A DNA stretch of 64,000 nucleotides, from contig CALAUI010000013.1 of assembly GCA_937892115.1 (NCBI GenBank), positions 1 through 64,000 on the forward strand, in the 5' to 3' direction. The stretch's first letter is position 1. Each line of letters begins with the position of its first letter. Positions 1-6,637 of the stretch are shown piece after piece. The notes below the pieces were generated by a model, which saw only the letters and a list, made by a program, of their open reading frames with translations, was not told the origin of the DNA and made no database searches. This DNA is from an uncultured Clostridia bacterium (lineage in GTDB: Bacteria; Bacillota; Clostridia; Oscillospirales; Acutalibacteraceae). Both the position numbers and the translations under genes were made by a program.

Positions 1-25
1 CAAGCTCTCTTTTATTGTTTTTCAT
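1..25 (-). CDS. 5' end of a gene running off the left edge
   Basis: Only eight codons are inside the window (MKNNKREL). The start is supported by a GGAGG ribosome binding site ten bases upstream of the ATG on the minus strand. It lies 82 bp after the double-glycine-leader peptide gene, on the same strand, with no terminator visible between them, so the two are probably co-transcribed. The neighbour suggests a role in export, maturation or immunity of that peptide, but nothing in the eight residues shows it. Confidence 0.5.
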
Positions 26-107
26 GATAATAACCTCCGTTAATTTTAAAATTAAGTTAAATTACAAAATTAATAACAGCAAACCATCTTTTTCAGCTCA
101 TTTGCTT

Positions 108-353
108 TCATCTTATATCCGGTTGTGCGATGTTAAATGAAAAAGAGCCGTTGGTTTCTTCATTAAACTGTTCTTTATAATTTCCTTTTTTATCAATAGC
201 TATCTCTATTTTATAGTTCCCTGCATCAATAGGCTTATCGGGTTCGCTGCTGCCGTCTTTTTCATAAACTATATCATAGTCGTTTTCAGAGGGTTTAAGT
301 TCGACGCCGCCATTTACGCCTTCAAGGTCTTTGTCGTTTATTATTTTAGCCAT
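108..353 (-). CDS. small peptide with double-glycine (bacteriocin-type) leader
   Basis: 81 aa. The start was placed at the ATG with an AAAGGAG site eight bases upstream rather than at an ATG ten codons earlier. Residues 1-16 read as a double-glycine leader ending in DLEGVNGG, the kind cleaved and exported by peptidase-containing (C39) ABC transporters. The remaining roughly 65 residues have no cysteine, are acidic, and alternate hydrophobic and polar residues with a DAGNYKIEI segment and a final FSFNI strand. That resembles one unit of a bacterial Ig-like (MBG-type) beta sandwich more than a typical short bacteriocin. A consensus promoter lies at 430-458. Family assignment of leader: likely; function of core: unknown. 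Confidence 0.6.
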   Translation of the reverse strand: MAKIINDKDLEGVNGGVELKPSENDYDIVYEKDGSSEPDKPIDAGNYKIEIAIDKKGNYKEQFNEETNGSFSFNIAQPDIR

Positions 354-429
354 TGTAATTTCTCCTTTGTTTTGTGTTTTCACTTCTTTATACGGATGAG
401 TCAGGAAAAAGGCTAATACCTTTTATTAA

Positions 430-458
430 ATTATATAGTCTTTATTATTTGCTGTCAA
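430..458 (-). promoter_or_regulatory. consensus sigma-A promoter for the leader-peptide gene
   Basis: On the minus strand TTGACA (458-453) and TATAAT (435-430) are both perfect and separated by 17 bp. Transcription would begin near 423, leaving about 65 bp of leader before the peptide's ribosome binding site. One of the strongest-looking promoters in the window. Confidence 0.8.
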
Positions 459-635
459 CATAAGTGCCGTCGGTCATATTATTTATAAAAGGCTTATGCT
501 CCGAGTGAACGGATGCCTGAATAAAATTATGAAACGAGATAATAACTATGGCAGAAACAAATACCCCCTAAGGCACCCCCCTAACTAATAAAGTTTAATA
601 CTGAACTGCATGGTTTACAGGTTTAATAAGAAACG
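459..635. other. intergenic stretch, nothing recognised
   Basis: This lies between the promoter of the leader-peptide gene and the first tRNA-type terminator. No open frame with a ribosome binding site longer than a few codons, no repeat and no RNA-like fold was seen. Confidence 0.4.
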
Positions 636-671
636 AAAAAACCGCCGAATTCCTTAGAATTCAACGGTTTT
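636..671 (-). terminator. Rho-independent terminator beyond the duplicated tRNA end
   Basis: On the minus strand a stem of AAAACCG / CGGTTTT with an inner GAATTC / GAATTC pairing is followed by a T run (plus-strand A run at 636-641). It lies five bases past the duplicated tRNA 3' end at 676-696 and was probably the original terminator of the tRNA transcript. Confidence 0.7.
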
Positions 672-675
672 CAAC

Positions 676-696
676 TGGTCCGAGTGGCGAGACTTG
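676..696 (-). repeat. duplicate of the tRNA-Pro 3' end (att-like)
   Basis: These 21 bases are identical to 826-846, the last 21 bases of the tRNA-Pro gene including CCA, running from inside the T loop. The two copies are direct repeats exactly 150 bp apart. The rest of the tRNA is missing from this copy. A T-loop-to-CCA duplication is the usual footprint of integration into a tRNA gene. Confidence 0.75.
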
Positions 697-825
697 CCCG
701 CTTAACGGCACGCACGCGGGCACCAAAGCGCTCCACCGGAGCATTTTTCTCGCTTTGCTCGTGCCCTGTTCAAGTCCTGCCCTAAAAAACAAAAGAGCCC
801 AAAGCAAAAGCTTTGAACTCTTTTG
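697..825 (-). mobile_element. small hairpin-rich segment between duplicated tRNA ends
   Basis: The segment lies between the two copies of the tRNA 3' end. On the minus strand it can fold as a long stem (GGGCAC with GTGCCC, CAAAGCG with CGCTTTG, inner CTCC with GGAG) followed by a second stem (GCCCGC with GCGGGC), and it also carries the terminator at 784-825. It is too short to code for an integrase. It may be a non-autonomous repeat element or the remnant of a larger one. The mobile label is an inference from the flanking repeats. Confidence 0.4.
784..825 (-). terminator. terminator directly after tRNA-Pro
   Basis: On the minus strand the stem CAAAAGAG / CTCTTTTG with an inner CAAAGC / GCTTTG pairing starts at the base after CCA and is followed by six T (plus A run at 784-789). 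Confidence 0.75.
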
Positions 826-902
826 TGGTCCGAGTGGCGAGACTTGAACTCACGGCCTCTTGACCCCCAGTCAAGCGCGCTCCCAACTGCGCCACACCCG
901 GA
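826..902 (-). tRNA. tRNA-Pro (anticodon GGG), CCA encoded
   Basis: 77 nt. It has a seven-pair acceptor stem (TCCGGGT with ACTCGGA, one G-T pair), a D arm GCGC...GCGC, an anticodon stem CTTGA / TCAAG around a CTGGGGG loop that puts GGG at positions 34-36, a GTTCAAG T loop and an encoded CCA. It reads CCC and CCT codons; CCC is conspicuously common in the genes of this window. Its 3' end is duplicated at 676-696. Confidence 0.92.
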
Positions 903-933
903 AATATTGTTGCTGACCAACTCAGCAAGGGGT

Positions 934-961
934 ATTATATCATATATTATGGAATTGTCAA
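934..961 (-). promoter_or_regulatory. promoter of tRNA-Pro
   Basis: TTGACA (961-956) and TATAAT (939-934) on the minus strand, both perfect, with a 16-bp spacer. The tRNA 5' end is about 30 bp downstream. Confidence 0.75.
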
Positions 962-1081
962 GAGAAAATTATGAGAAAAATATTTTTATCTCATAAGATT
1001 CCCGCGCGGAAAAATAAAGCATCGGAAAGGACGTCGCACGCAAAAATCAGCAGTTGAGCCGTAAATAATCAAAGCCGCAAT

Positions 1082-1117
1082 AAAAAACGAAGCGGGTATT
1101 CCGTCAGGAAGTACCCG
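1082..1117 (-). terminator. terminator of the 1.1-3.1 kb operon
   Basis: On the minus strand CGGGTA-C-TTCC pairs with GGAATACCCG around a TGAC loop and is followed by a T run (plus A run 1082-1087). It lies about 20 bp after the stop of the zinc-ribbon membrane protein. Confidence 0.7.
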
Positions 1118-1135
1118 TTATTTGCATTTTATGAT

Positions 1136-1852
1136 TCAGTTTTTCGTTTTCGTCGGTTTTTCGGATTTCAGCGCAACAATCAGATTTGTAACGGCACTTA
1201 TCAGGAAGAGGACCGCCGCCGCGAAAATTCCCCAGCTTATTCCCCCGCCGATTGCTTTATTGAGAGTACTTGAAGCGACCATTTTCATAAAGCACGAATA
1301 ACAGATTCCGCTGCCCGCCATCATAACCGATGCGATAAGATTCGTTATGAACAGTCCCTTACTTCTGAGATTAAGATAATTCAGAAGCAGAAATGCCAGA
1401 CTTACAATAAGCGAAGCGGCACTGAGTAAAACAAGAATCAGTGCCAGCAGAAGCATCAGCACTCCGTCACCGATTACGGGAGATTTTACCGCACCGATAA
1501 AGCCGAAAACGTCAATTTTCATCAGAAATTTGACAATTGTGACCGCGTTGAGAGTATATCCCGCCTCGTTCAGAGGAAGGGAAACGGCAAGCTTGCCCAA
1601 AGGAAGCAGGAAGCCGAAAAGAGGCAGAACGCTTATGGGGATCCTGGCTATTCTCAACTTTGAGCCCGTAAAGGAATACTTCAGCTTTGCCATTGCATCA
1701 TTGAATTTTGCAAAGGATGACTCGGCAATTTCGGAATCTCTCTCGAGGCGTGCTTCCCAATCGTAATTGGGGATATTCACGCCGCATTTGGGACACTCGG
1801 CGCGTATATTCCATATATGAAGTTTTACACCGCAATGAGGACAAACTGCCAT
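1136..1852 (-). CDS. zinc-ribbon membrane protein of unknown function
   Basis: 238 aa. The ATG at 1852 was chosen because an AAAGGTGAT site precedes it and the protein then opens directly with a zinc ribbon (CPHCG near residue 4, CPKCG near residue 22); upstream in-frame codons overlap the araD remnant. After a charged stretch (about residues 30-60) come several hydrophobic segments, probably four membrane helices, and a short basic tail. It is likely an inner-membrane protein with a cytoplasmic metal-binding N-terminus. It is the last gene of a minus-strand operon. No specific function can be assigned. Confidence 0.7.
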   Translation of the reverse strand: MAVCPHCGVKLHIWNIRAECPKCGVNIPNYDWEARLERDSEIAESSFAKFNDAMAKLKYSFTGSKLRIARIPISVLPLFGFLLPLGKLAVSLPLNEAGYTLNAVTIVKFLMKIDVFGFIGAVKSPVIGDGVLMLLLALILVLLSAASLIVSLAFLLLNYLNLRSKGLFITNLIASVMMAGSGICYSCFMKMVASSTLNKAIGGGISWGIFAAAVLFLISAVTNLIVALKSEKPTKTKN

Positions 1853-1856
1853 ATAA

Positions 1857-2102
1857 TCACCTTTTTTGCCCGTAATAAGCATTGGGACCGTGTTTTCTTT
1901 CGTAATGCTTCTTCTGGATATATTTGTTGGCAGTACCGCCTCCGAGAGCATCGGTAAGATATGCCATTTTTGATACTTCTTCAAGTACGGCGGCGTTCTT
2001 TGCCGCTTCAAGGGGATTTTTACCCCAGGTAAAGGGAACAAGCTTATATTCAACAAGCTTAAGGTTTGCTTCCCAGACTGTATGTTTCAATTCTTCAAGC
2101 AT
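1857..2102 (-). pseudogene. araD: araD remnant with large internal deletion
   Basis: 81 aa. The first 20 or so residues (MLEELKHTVWEANLKL) match the N-terminus of L-ribulose-5-phosphate 4-epimerase, and the rest (PFTWGKN, AVLEEVSKMA, KHYERKHG, NAYYGQ) match its C-terminus. The family is about 230 aa, so some 150 central residues are missing, including the zinc-binding histidines and phosphate-binding loop. In intact homologs a TWG motif occurs in both the N-terminal (FTWGN) and C-terminal (PFTWGK) parts, and the join falls there, as expected for recombination between similar sequences. The frame stays open, so a short protein could be made, but it cannot be an active epimerase. Confidence 0.8.
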
Positions 2103-2109
2103 ATTAACC

Positions 2110-2655
2110 TCAATACAGCAGTGAAACTACCGCCTCGTAGATTTTTTCGGGGCTTTCAACGAAAGATTCCTTGATTTTACGTGCCTGTTCATAGTCATCG
2201 GCATGAAGCTTCAGCTCTACAAGAACCGTATCTCTGTGCATTATCTTGCATACGACCTCATATGCTTCGCCGTTTTTGACAATTGAGGCATTGGCTGCGC
2301 CCTCGTTTCTCTTACGAAGCTGGATAACCGAGGCGGATGTCATAGCCGTTTCTCTGACGGATGCGGGTATTCCGTCCATAAGCTCTCTGAGAGAATCCGA
2401 GCCCTTCTTTGTAATCGTCAGCTCGTTGTTTTCATTCCTTGTAAGATTACCCGAGGAAACCAGCTCCTCAACCGCCTGTGTCGTTTCAAAATAATTGGCA
2501 AGAGCGGAGACGGTAAGGGACTCAATTACAACGTCAGAGGTAAGGGGTTCGCTTAAATACATCGCAAGATATTCAATTATCAGCTTAATCTGATTTCTGC
2601 TCCGGAGGCCGCCGGCATCAACGCCCTCGGTAAAAGCATCAAATTCGTAATCCAT
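2110..2655 (-). CDS. DUF4364-like winged-helix protein
   Basis: 181 aa. It opens with a region that looks like a helix-turn-helix (IKLIIEYLAMYLSEPLTSDVV, then an NYFETTQAVEELVSSGNL segment), followed by a beta-rich C-terminal half. This layout matches DUF4364, a Clostridia family thought to be transcriptional regulators. It lies between the HEFGH protein (13 bp upstream) and the araD remnant (7 bp downstream) in one operon. DNA binding is inferred; no target is visible. Confidence 0.6.
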   Translation of the reverse strand: MDYEFDAFTEGVDAGGLRSRNQIKLIIEYLAMYLSEPLTSDVVIESLTVSALANYFETTQAVEELVSSGNLTRNENNELTITKKGSDSLRELMDGIPASVRETAMTSASVIQLRKRNEGAANASIVKNGEAYEVVCKIMHRDTVLVELKLHADDYEQARKIKESFVESPEKIYEAVVSLLY

Positions 2656-2668
2656 AGCTCATTTTCTC

Positions 2669-3148
2669 TCAGATAGGTTTACCGAATCGGCCTCTTGTAA
2701 GGCATTCCTCGGTCTTGAATTTTTCTTTTGTGTACCACAGACCGCAAAGGTTTGACCAACCCTCACAGTAAAGCCAGTAGTATGAGATATCGTTGTCTTT
2801 TCTCCACTTATTCAAGGCGGGCAGACCGCACCAAATAAACGAAGGAAGAGCAATGACAAGAAGCCACACGGGACCTAAAATCATAGTCTGAACCGTATGA
2901 CCGAATTCGTGAATACGGTAATCGTTCAGCTTATCTCCCTCTGCCTTATCGGTAATGAAAATAAACATACCCAGACTGACTCCGCCGAAATTCTTTTTGT
3001 CAATATAAGTTATGAGAGCGTTGTGATACCATTCGCTCTTGCTGCCCTTCGCTTTGTAGATTGCAAGCATACAGAGTCCTGCAATATTCTGAAGAAGGCC
3101 GTAAGTAAACTGCCAGAACCAAAACAAAATTTTCTTAAAAGTTTTCAT
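2669..3148 (-). CDS. membrane-associated protein with HEFGH metalloprotease-like motif
   Basis: 159 aa. The ATG at 3148 follows a GTGGTGA site; an ATG four codons upstream has none. A hydrophobic N-terminal segment (about residues 5-35) is followed by a soluble part with HEFGHTVQ near residue 85, resembling the HExxH zinc site of gluzincin-like peptidases but with F and G in the middle positions. A second hydrophobic stretch (VWLLVIALPSFIW) comes right after. The C-terminus has several cysteines and tryptophans. It is the first gene of its operon. A zinc-dependent function is plausible but not shown. Confidence 0.6.
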   Translation of the reverse strand: MKTFKKILFWFWQFTYGLLQNIAGLCMLAIYKAKGSKSEWYHNALITYIDKKNFGGVSLGMFIFITDKAEGDKLNDYRIHEFGHTVQTMILGPVWLLVIALPSFIWCGLPALNKWRKDNDISYYWLYCEGWSNLCGLWYTKEKFKTEECLTRGRFGKPI

Positions 3149-3165
3149 AATAATCACCACTTGTT

Positions 3166-3194
3166 ATTTTATCATAGCAACAACTGAAATTCAA
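3166..3194 (-). promoter_or_regulatory. promoter of the 1.1-3.1 kb operon
   Basis: TTGAAT and TAAAAT on the minus strand with a 17-bp spacer, about 20 bp ahead of the HEFGH gene. Confidence 0.55.
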
Positions 3195-3213
3195 GAAAAT
3201 AAATGCAACAAAT

Positions 3214-3254
3214 AAAAACGGAACGGCAGGCATCCTCAGGACACCCGCCGCTCC
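3214..3254 (-). terminator. strong terminator after the LRR/InlB-repeat protein
   Basis: A stem of about 16 pairs (3220-3254) with a TGA loop is followed by five T on the minus strand. It separates the secreted LRR gene from the downstream operon. Confidence 0.8.
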
Positions 3255-3278
3255 CGATATTCAATTTAAACCATGGGG

Positions 3279-5504
3279 TTATTTTATTTCAACTGTGGGC
3301 TGTCCGCCGAAGAATATCCTGAAGAACGCTATGATTTTCAAAATAAGATTGTCGTCTACACCTACGGAAATCTTTGAGCTGAGAGTTCTGCCCGAATCAC
3401 CCTGATAGGTTTCGCTGACGGCATCACCGGGGCCGAGAACCTTTACATAATACGTAAATCCGCTCTTGAGTTCTCCCGTGGTAATGTCAATACGGGCATT
3501 TCCGGAGGAATCGGCGGCCACATCGGTAATAACAGTCTTACCATCAATGAGAACAAGTCTGTAATCATCGGGAAGATTGGACGCTTCTGCTACGATATGA
3601 GCCCTGTTTTTGAATTTGACGGTCTTCTGAACTATGGGACCGAGATTAAGCGTAGTATTCTTGGTTAAGTTGATCTTTTCCCATACGATTTCAAGATAAA
3701 GGTCTTCGCCGGAGGGGCAGACGCTGTCGCCCTGCTGATATCTTCTGCCGTTATTGTCAATCCAGCCCATAAAGTTGTATCCTTCACGGTTTACGGGAGT
3801 GACGTTGACTGCGAAGCTTTCACCCGAATAGGACTGGGTACGGTAAGCGTTTGTCCTGTAACTGTCGTCACCGTATGCGGTCTGAACGAATACCTTGTAG
3901 GGACCTACGTTCTTATAAACTGCATAGAATTTCTGACTCTTGTTTTCGGTGTAATTCTGTCCCTTTGTGTATTTGACGGTCTTGTCATTTTCGCTGACTG
4001 ACCAACCCTGGAATACAAATCGGCTGTCGCCCGAATATGACGGTTCAAGAGAAAGGGTATAAGGAACGTTCTTTTCCTTCTGTACTTTGGCTATTTCATT
4101 ACCCTGTGAGTAGAAGAACAAGTCGTAGGGGCCGTTATCCTCCCAGACGGCATAAAGGGTTACCGACTGGTCAACGGTAAAGGAAGCACCTGCTTTCCAA
4201 TCTGCTGTGGTCGCATTCTTATCCTTGCTCCAGCCCTTGAAGGTATAACCGGCTCTGGAAGGAGTAACGGAAGAAAGGTTGACCGTGCCTGCGGCAACGA
4301 CTTCCGTGGGAGTGGGAGCGCCAGTACCGCCGTTTGCATCATAATTAATTACGATTGTATTGCTGTAAACCGCATAGAGAACAATGCTTCCGTCCTCTGT
4401 CCTGCGGGTATTGCCTGCTCTGTAAACAACCTGGCTTGATTTGGGGTCTGTTGCCCAGCCCTGGAATCTGCCGGCATTGCTGATGGGAGCGACGTCGGTG
4501 ATTGTAATGGGAATAGCATTGACGCTGTAATCAAGCGGATGACTCATTGTGCCGCCGTTGGGATTGTATCTGACGTAAGCGGCCTTGATGATTGAGAATT
4601 CGTTTTCACCGTTGACGTATTCAATAACCGTACCGGAGGGGAAGGGAAGATTGATTGAGTTGAACTCCGCTTTCTTACCGTAGAAGGTAACCTTACCCTT
4701 TGAGGAGGTAAAACCGGTACCCTTGAAAATATCGGTACCTAACTTCTTGGAATTAAGTGTCGGCCAGAATTTGAATTCGGTAAGAGCCGAACAGCCGCTG
4801 AAAGCATTGGAACCGATGGCAGTAACATCCGTCTGTCTTGTAAAATCAACGGATTCAAGAGCGGTACAGTTTGCAAACGCATTTGCGCCTATCGTCTGAA
4901 GCTGACAGTCTGTTTCAAATTCAATCTTTTTAAGACCTGCGCATCCTTCAAAGGCATAATCACCGATTTCGCTGACCGTACCGGGAAGAATGAACGAGGG
5001 CTTTTCCTTTGTGATTATACTGCTGTTTCTGGGGAAGCAGATAATCTTTGTCTTGTCAATGTTGTAGAGAACACCGTCCGTGGAACGGCTGATGTCGTCA
5101 TTGGGAAGGAAATCCTTGTTGCCGAAGGCAACCGTGAAGCTCTTGAGATTGGGACAGCCGAGAAAAGCTGTAACGTCAATGGTCTTGACCGTAGTGGGAA
5201 TCCAGACCTGCTCAAGCTCATCAAAATTATTGAAACAATCCTTGCAGATTGAGGTGACACCCTCGCGGATATCAACGTAATGGATTTCGGGGAAATTTAC
5301 GATAACCTCGGTAAGCGCTTCGGGAACGTCTCTGTCATCCATATCGCCCTTACCGCTGATGATAAGCGTACCCGCACTGTATAACCAGGTGAGATTTTCA
5401 CCGAGCGCGCCGGTATTATCGTCGGCATAAGAAATCATTGAAAGTGCCGCGGCTGATGAGAATATCATCATAACTGCAAGCAATAGGGAAAGTATCTTCT
5501 TCAT
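3279..5504 (-). CDS. secreted BspA-like LRR protein with InlB-type repeats
   Basis: 741 aa. The start at 5504 has AGGAGG ahead and gives a clean signal peptide (MKKILSLLLAVMMIFSSAAA, cut near SYADD). Residues 40-300 hold BspA/LRR_5 units (AFLGCPNL, YAFEGCAGL, NAFANCTAL, NAFSGCSAL). Residues 300-620 hold four Listeria-Bacteroides beta-grasp repeats (YNPNGG, YDANGG, GYTFKGWS, LYAVW). The last 25 residues form an aromatic-basic tail (LKIIAFFRIFFGG) with no LPXTG motif. Such proteins act at the cell surface in adhesion or binding. It has its own promoter and terminator, so it is monocistronic. Confidence 0.85.
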   Translation of the reverse strand: MKKILSLLLAVMMIFSSAAALSMISYADDNTGALGENLTWLYSAGTLIISGKGDMDDRDVPEALTEVIVNFPEIHYVDIREGVTSICKDCFNNFDELEQVWIPTTVKTIDVTAFLGCPNLKSFTVAFGNKDFLPNDDISRSTDGVLYNIDKTKIICFPRNSSIITKEKPSFILPGTVSEIGDYAFEGCAGLKKIEFETDCQLQTIGANAFANCTALESVDFTRQTDVTAIGSNAFSGCSALTEFKFWPTLNSKKLGTDIFKGTGFTSSKGKVTFYGKKAEFNSINLPFPSGTVIEYVNGENEFSIIKAAYVRYNPNGGTMSHPLDYSVNAIPITITDVAPISNAGRFQGWATDPKSSQVVYRAGNTRRTEDGSIVLYAVYSNTIVINYDANGGTGAPTPTEVVAAGTVNLSSVTPSRAGYTFKGWSKDKNATTADWKAGASFTVDQSVTLYAVWEDNGPYDLFFYSQGNEIAKVQKEKNVPYTLSLEPSYSGDSRFVFQGWSVSENDKTVKYTKGQNYTENKSQKFYAVYKNVGPYKVFVQTAYGDDSYRTNAYRTQSYSGESFAVNVTPVNREGYNFMGWIDNNGRRYQQGDSVCPSGEDLYLEIVWEKINLTKNTTLNLGPIVQKTVKFKNRAHIVAEASNLPDDYRLVLIDGKTVITDVAADSSGNARIDITTGELKSGFTYYVKVLGPGDAVSETYQGDSGRTLSSKISVGVDDNLILKIIAFFRIFFGGQPTVEIK

Positions 5505-5554
5505 ATTTTTTCCTCCTGTAATTTTGAGCCATATATACTTTGCCATCATAACAC

Positions 5555-5582
5555 ATTATATTGTATATTTTGATTTTGTCAA
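5555..5582 (-). promoter_or_regulatory. promoter of the secreted LRR protein
   Basis: TTGACA (5582-5577) and TATAAT (5560-5555), both perfect, 16-bp spacer, about 50 bp before the start codon. Confidence 0.75.
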
Positions 5583-5611
5583 GTGTATATATAGATATTG
5601 GGAAGAAAAAA

Positions 5612-6505
5612 TCACTTTTTGATGTACAATCTGACGACTTTCAGCGAATCTCCGCCGTCAATTTCGCCCAAGCCGAGGAAATTTCCGTTCGGATCGAGCA
5701 CCTTGTAAAGCCCATTGCCTTTACAGTTACTCAGGCGTTCTGTCAACAAATCACCGCCGTTTGAAAACCTCTTTGCCTGAGCTTCAGTTACGGTAAGTGA
5801 TTCGTATGAGCTGTAAGCGTTTTCAACGGGTATAAGCAGGTCGGAAATACCCCCTTCCGAGGCAGTTTTTTCCAACTGCTCAAGAGTAACCGTTTGCTGT
5901 ATTGTAAAGCCGTTTGCCTTTACGCGTCTGAGCTCAGTCATAACTGCTCCGCAGTTTAGTTTTGCTCCGATATCGGCTATCAGGGTACGAATATATGTGC
6001 CCGATGAGCATTCCACGTAAATTTCGTATTCGTTATTCTTTTCGTCGCAATTCAGAATATCAAGTTTATCTATCCTGACCTGTCTTTCGGGTCTTTCAAC
6101 TTCTATTCCCTGCCTCGCCAGGTCATAAAGCCGTCTTCCGTTTACGGAAATTGCGGAATACATGGGAGGCACCTGGGTTATTTCGCCTCTGAAATCATCA
6201 CAGGCAGCGGCAAAATCCTCTGCCGAAGCCGTAACGTCCCTTTCTTCAAGCACCTTTCCCGTGATATCAAGAGTATCCGTTACCGTACCGAGCTTCAGCT
6301 TTGCAACGTATGCCTTATCGTGGGAGGGAAGCAATTCACAGAATTTCGTAGCTCCTCCCAGTAATATGGTCATTACTCCCGTTGCCATGGGATCAAGCGT
6401 TCCGCTGTGTCCGCATTTCTTTTCTCCGCTGATTCTGCGCACCTTCGCCACCACGTCAAATGAAGTAAAATCTTTTGGTTTATCTATGAGTATTATTCCG
6501 GTCAT
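5612..6505 (-). CDS. truB: tRNA pseudouridine(55) synthase TruB
   Basis: 297 aa. It converts uridine 55 in the T loop of tRNAs to pseudouridine. It begins with GIILIDKPKDFTSFDVV and has the catalytic-Asp motif GTLDPMATG, the conserved QVPPMYSA and SGTYIRTL motifs, and a C-terminal PUA-like part. The ATG at 6505 fits the usual N-terminus; the 13 codons upstream in frame are not family-like. It is divergent from the M20 peptidase gene. Confidence 0.95.
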   Translation of the reverse strand: MTGIILIDKPKDFTSFDVVAKVRRISGEKKCGHSGTLDPMATGVMTILLGGATKFCELLPSHDKAYVAKLKLGTVTDTLDITGKVLEERDVTASAEDFAAACDDFRGEITQVPPMYSAISVNGRRLYDLARQGIEVERPERQVRIDKLDILNCDEKNNEYEIYVECSSGTYIRTLIADIGAKLNCGAVMTELRRVKANGFTIQQTVTLEQLEKTASEGGISDLLIPVENAYSSYESLTVTEAQAKRFSNGGDLLTERLSNCKGNGLYKVLDPNGNFLGLGEIDGGDSLKVVRLYIKK

Positions 6506-6570
6506 AAGAAACACCTGCCTGACGAAAAAATTATAATTTGGCAAAGCGAAAAAGTCAAATAATTTTGCTA

Positions 6571-6599
6571 TTGAAAAATTTCGGCATGTATTATATAAT
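6571..6599 (+). promoter_or_regulatory. promoter of the M20 peptidase / glycerate kinase / MATE genes
   Basis: TTGAAA (6571-6576) and TATAAT (6594-6599) with a 17-bp spacer, about 40 bp before the ATG at 6638. Confidence 0.7.
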
Positions 6600-6637
6600 T
6601 TGTTTTAGACTTTTATTTTTTGAAAGGCGGAAATATT

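Noticed and set aside
702..920. 72-aa open frame on the minus strand
   Set aside because: It runs through the tRNA-Pro gene and the structured segment beside it; the translation is a known type of tRNA artefact and there is no ribosome binding site.
1857..2102. Functional short epimerase
   Set aside because: The central metal and substrate residues are missing; listed as a remnant instead.
2081..2110. Frameshift between the araD remnant and the zinc-ribbon gene, which overlap if the longest frame is used
   Set aside because: The zinc-ribbon gene has a proper ribosome binding site at 1852 and needs no upstream extension.
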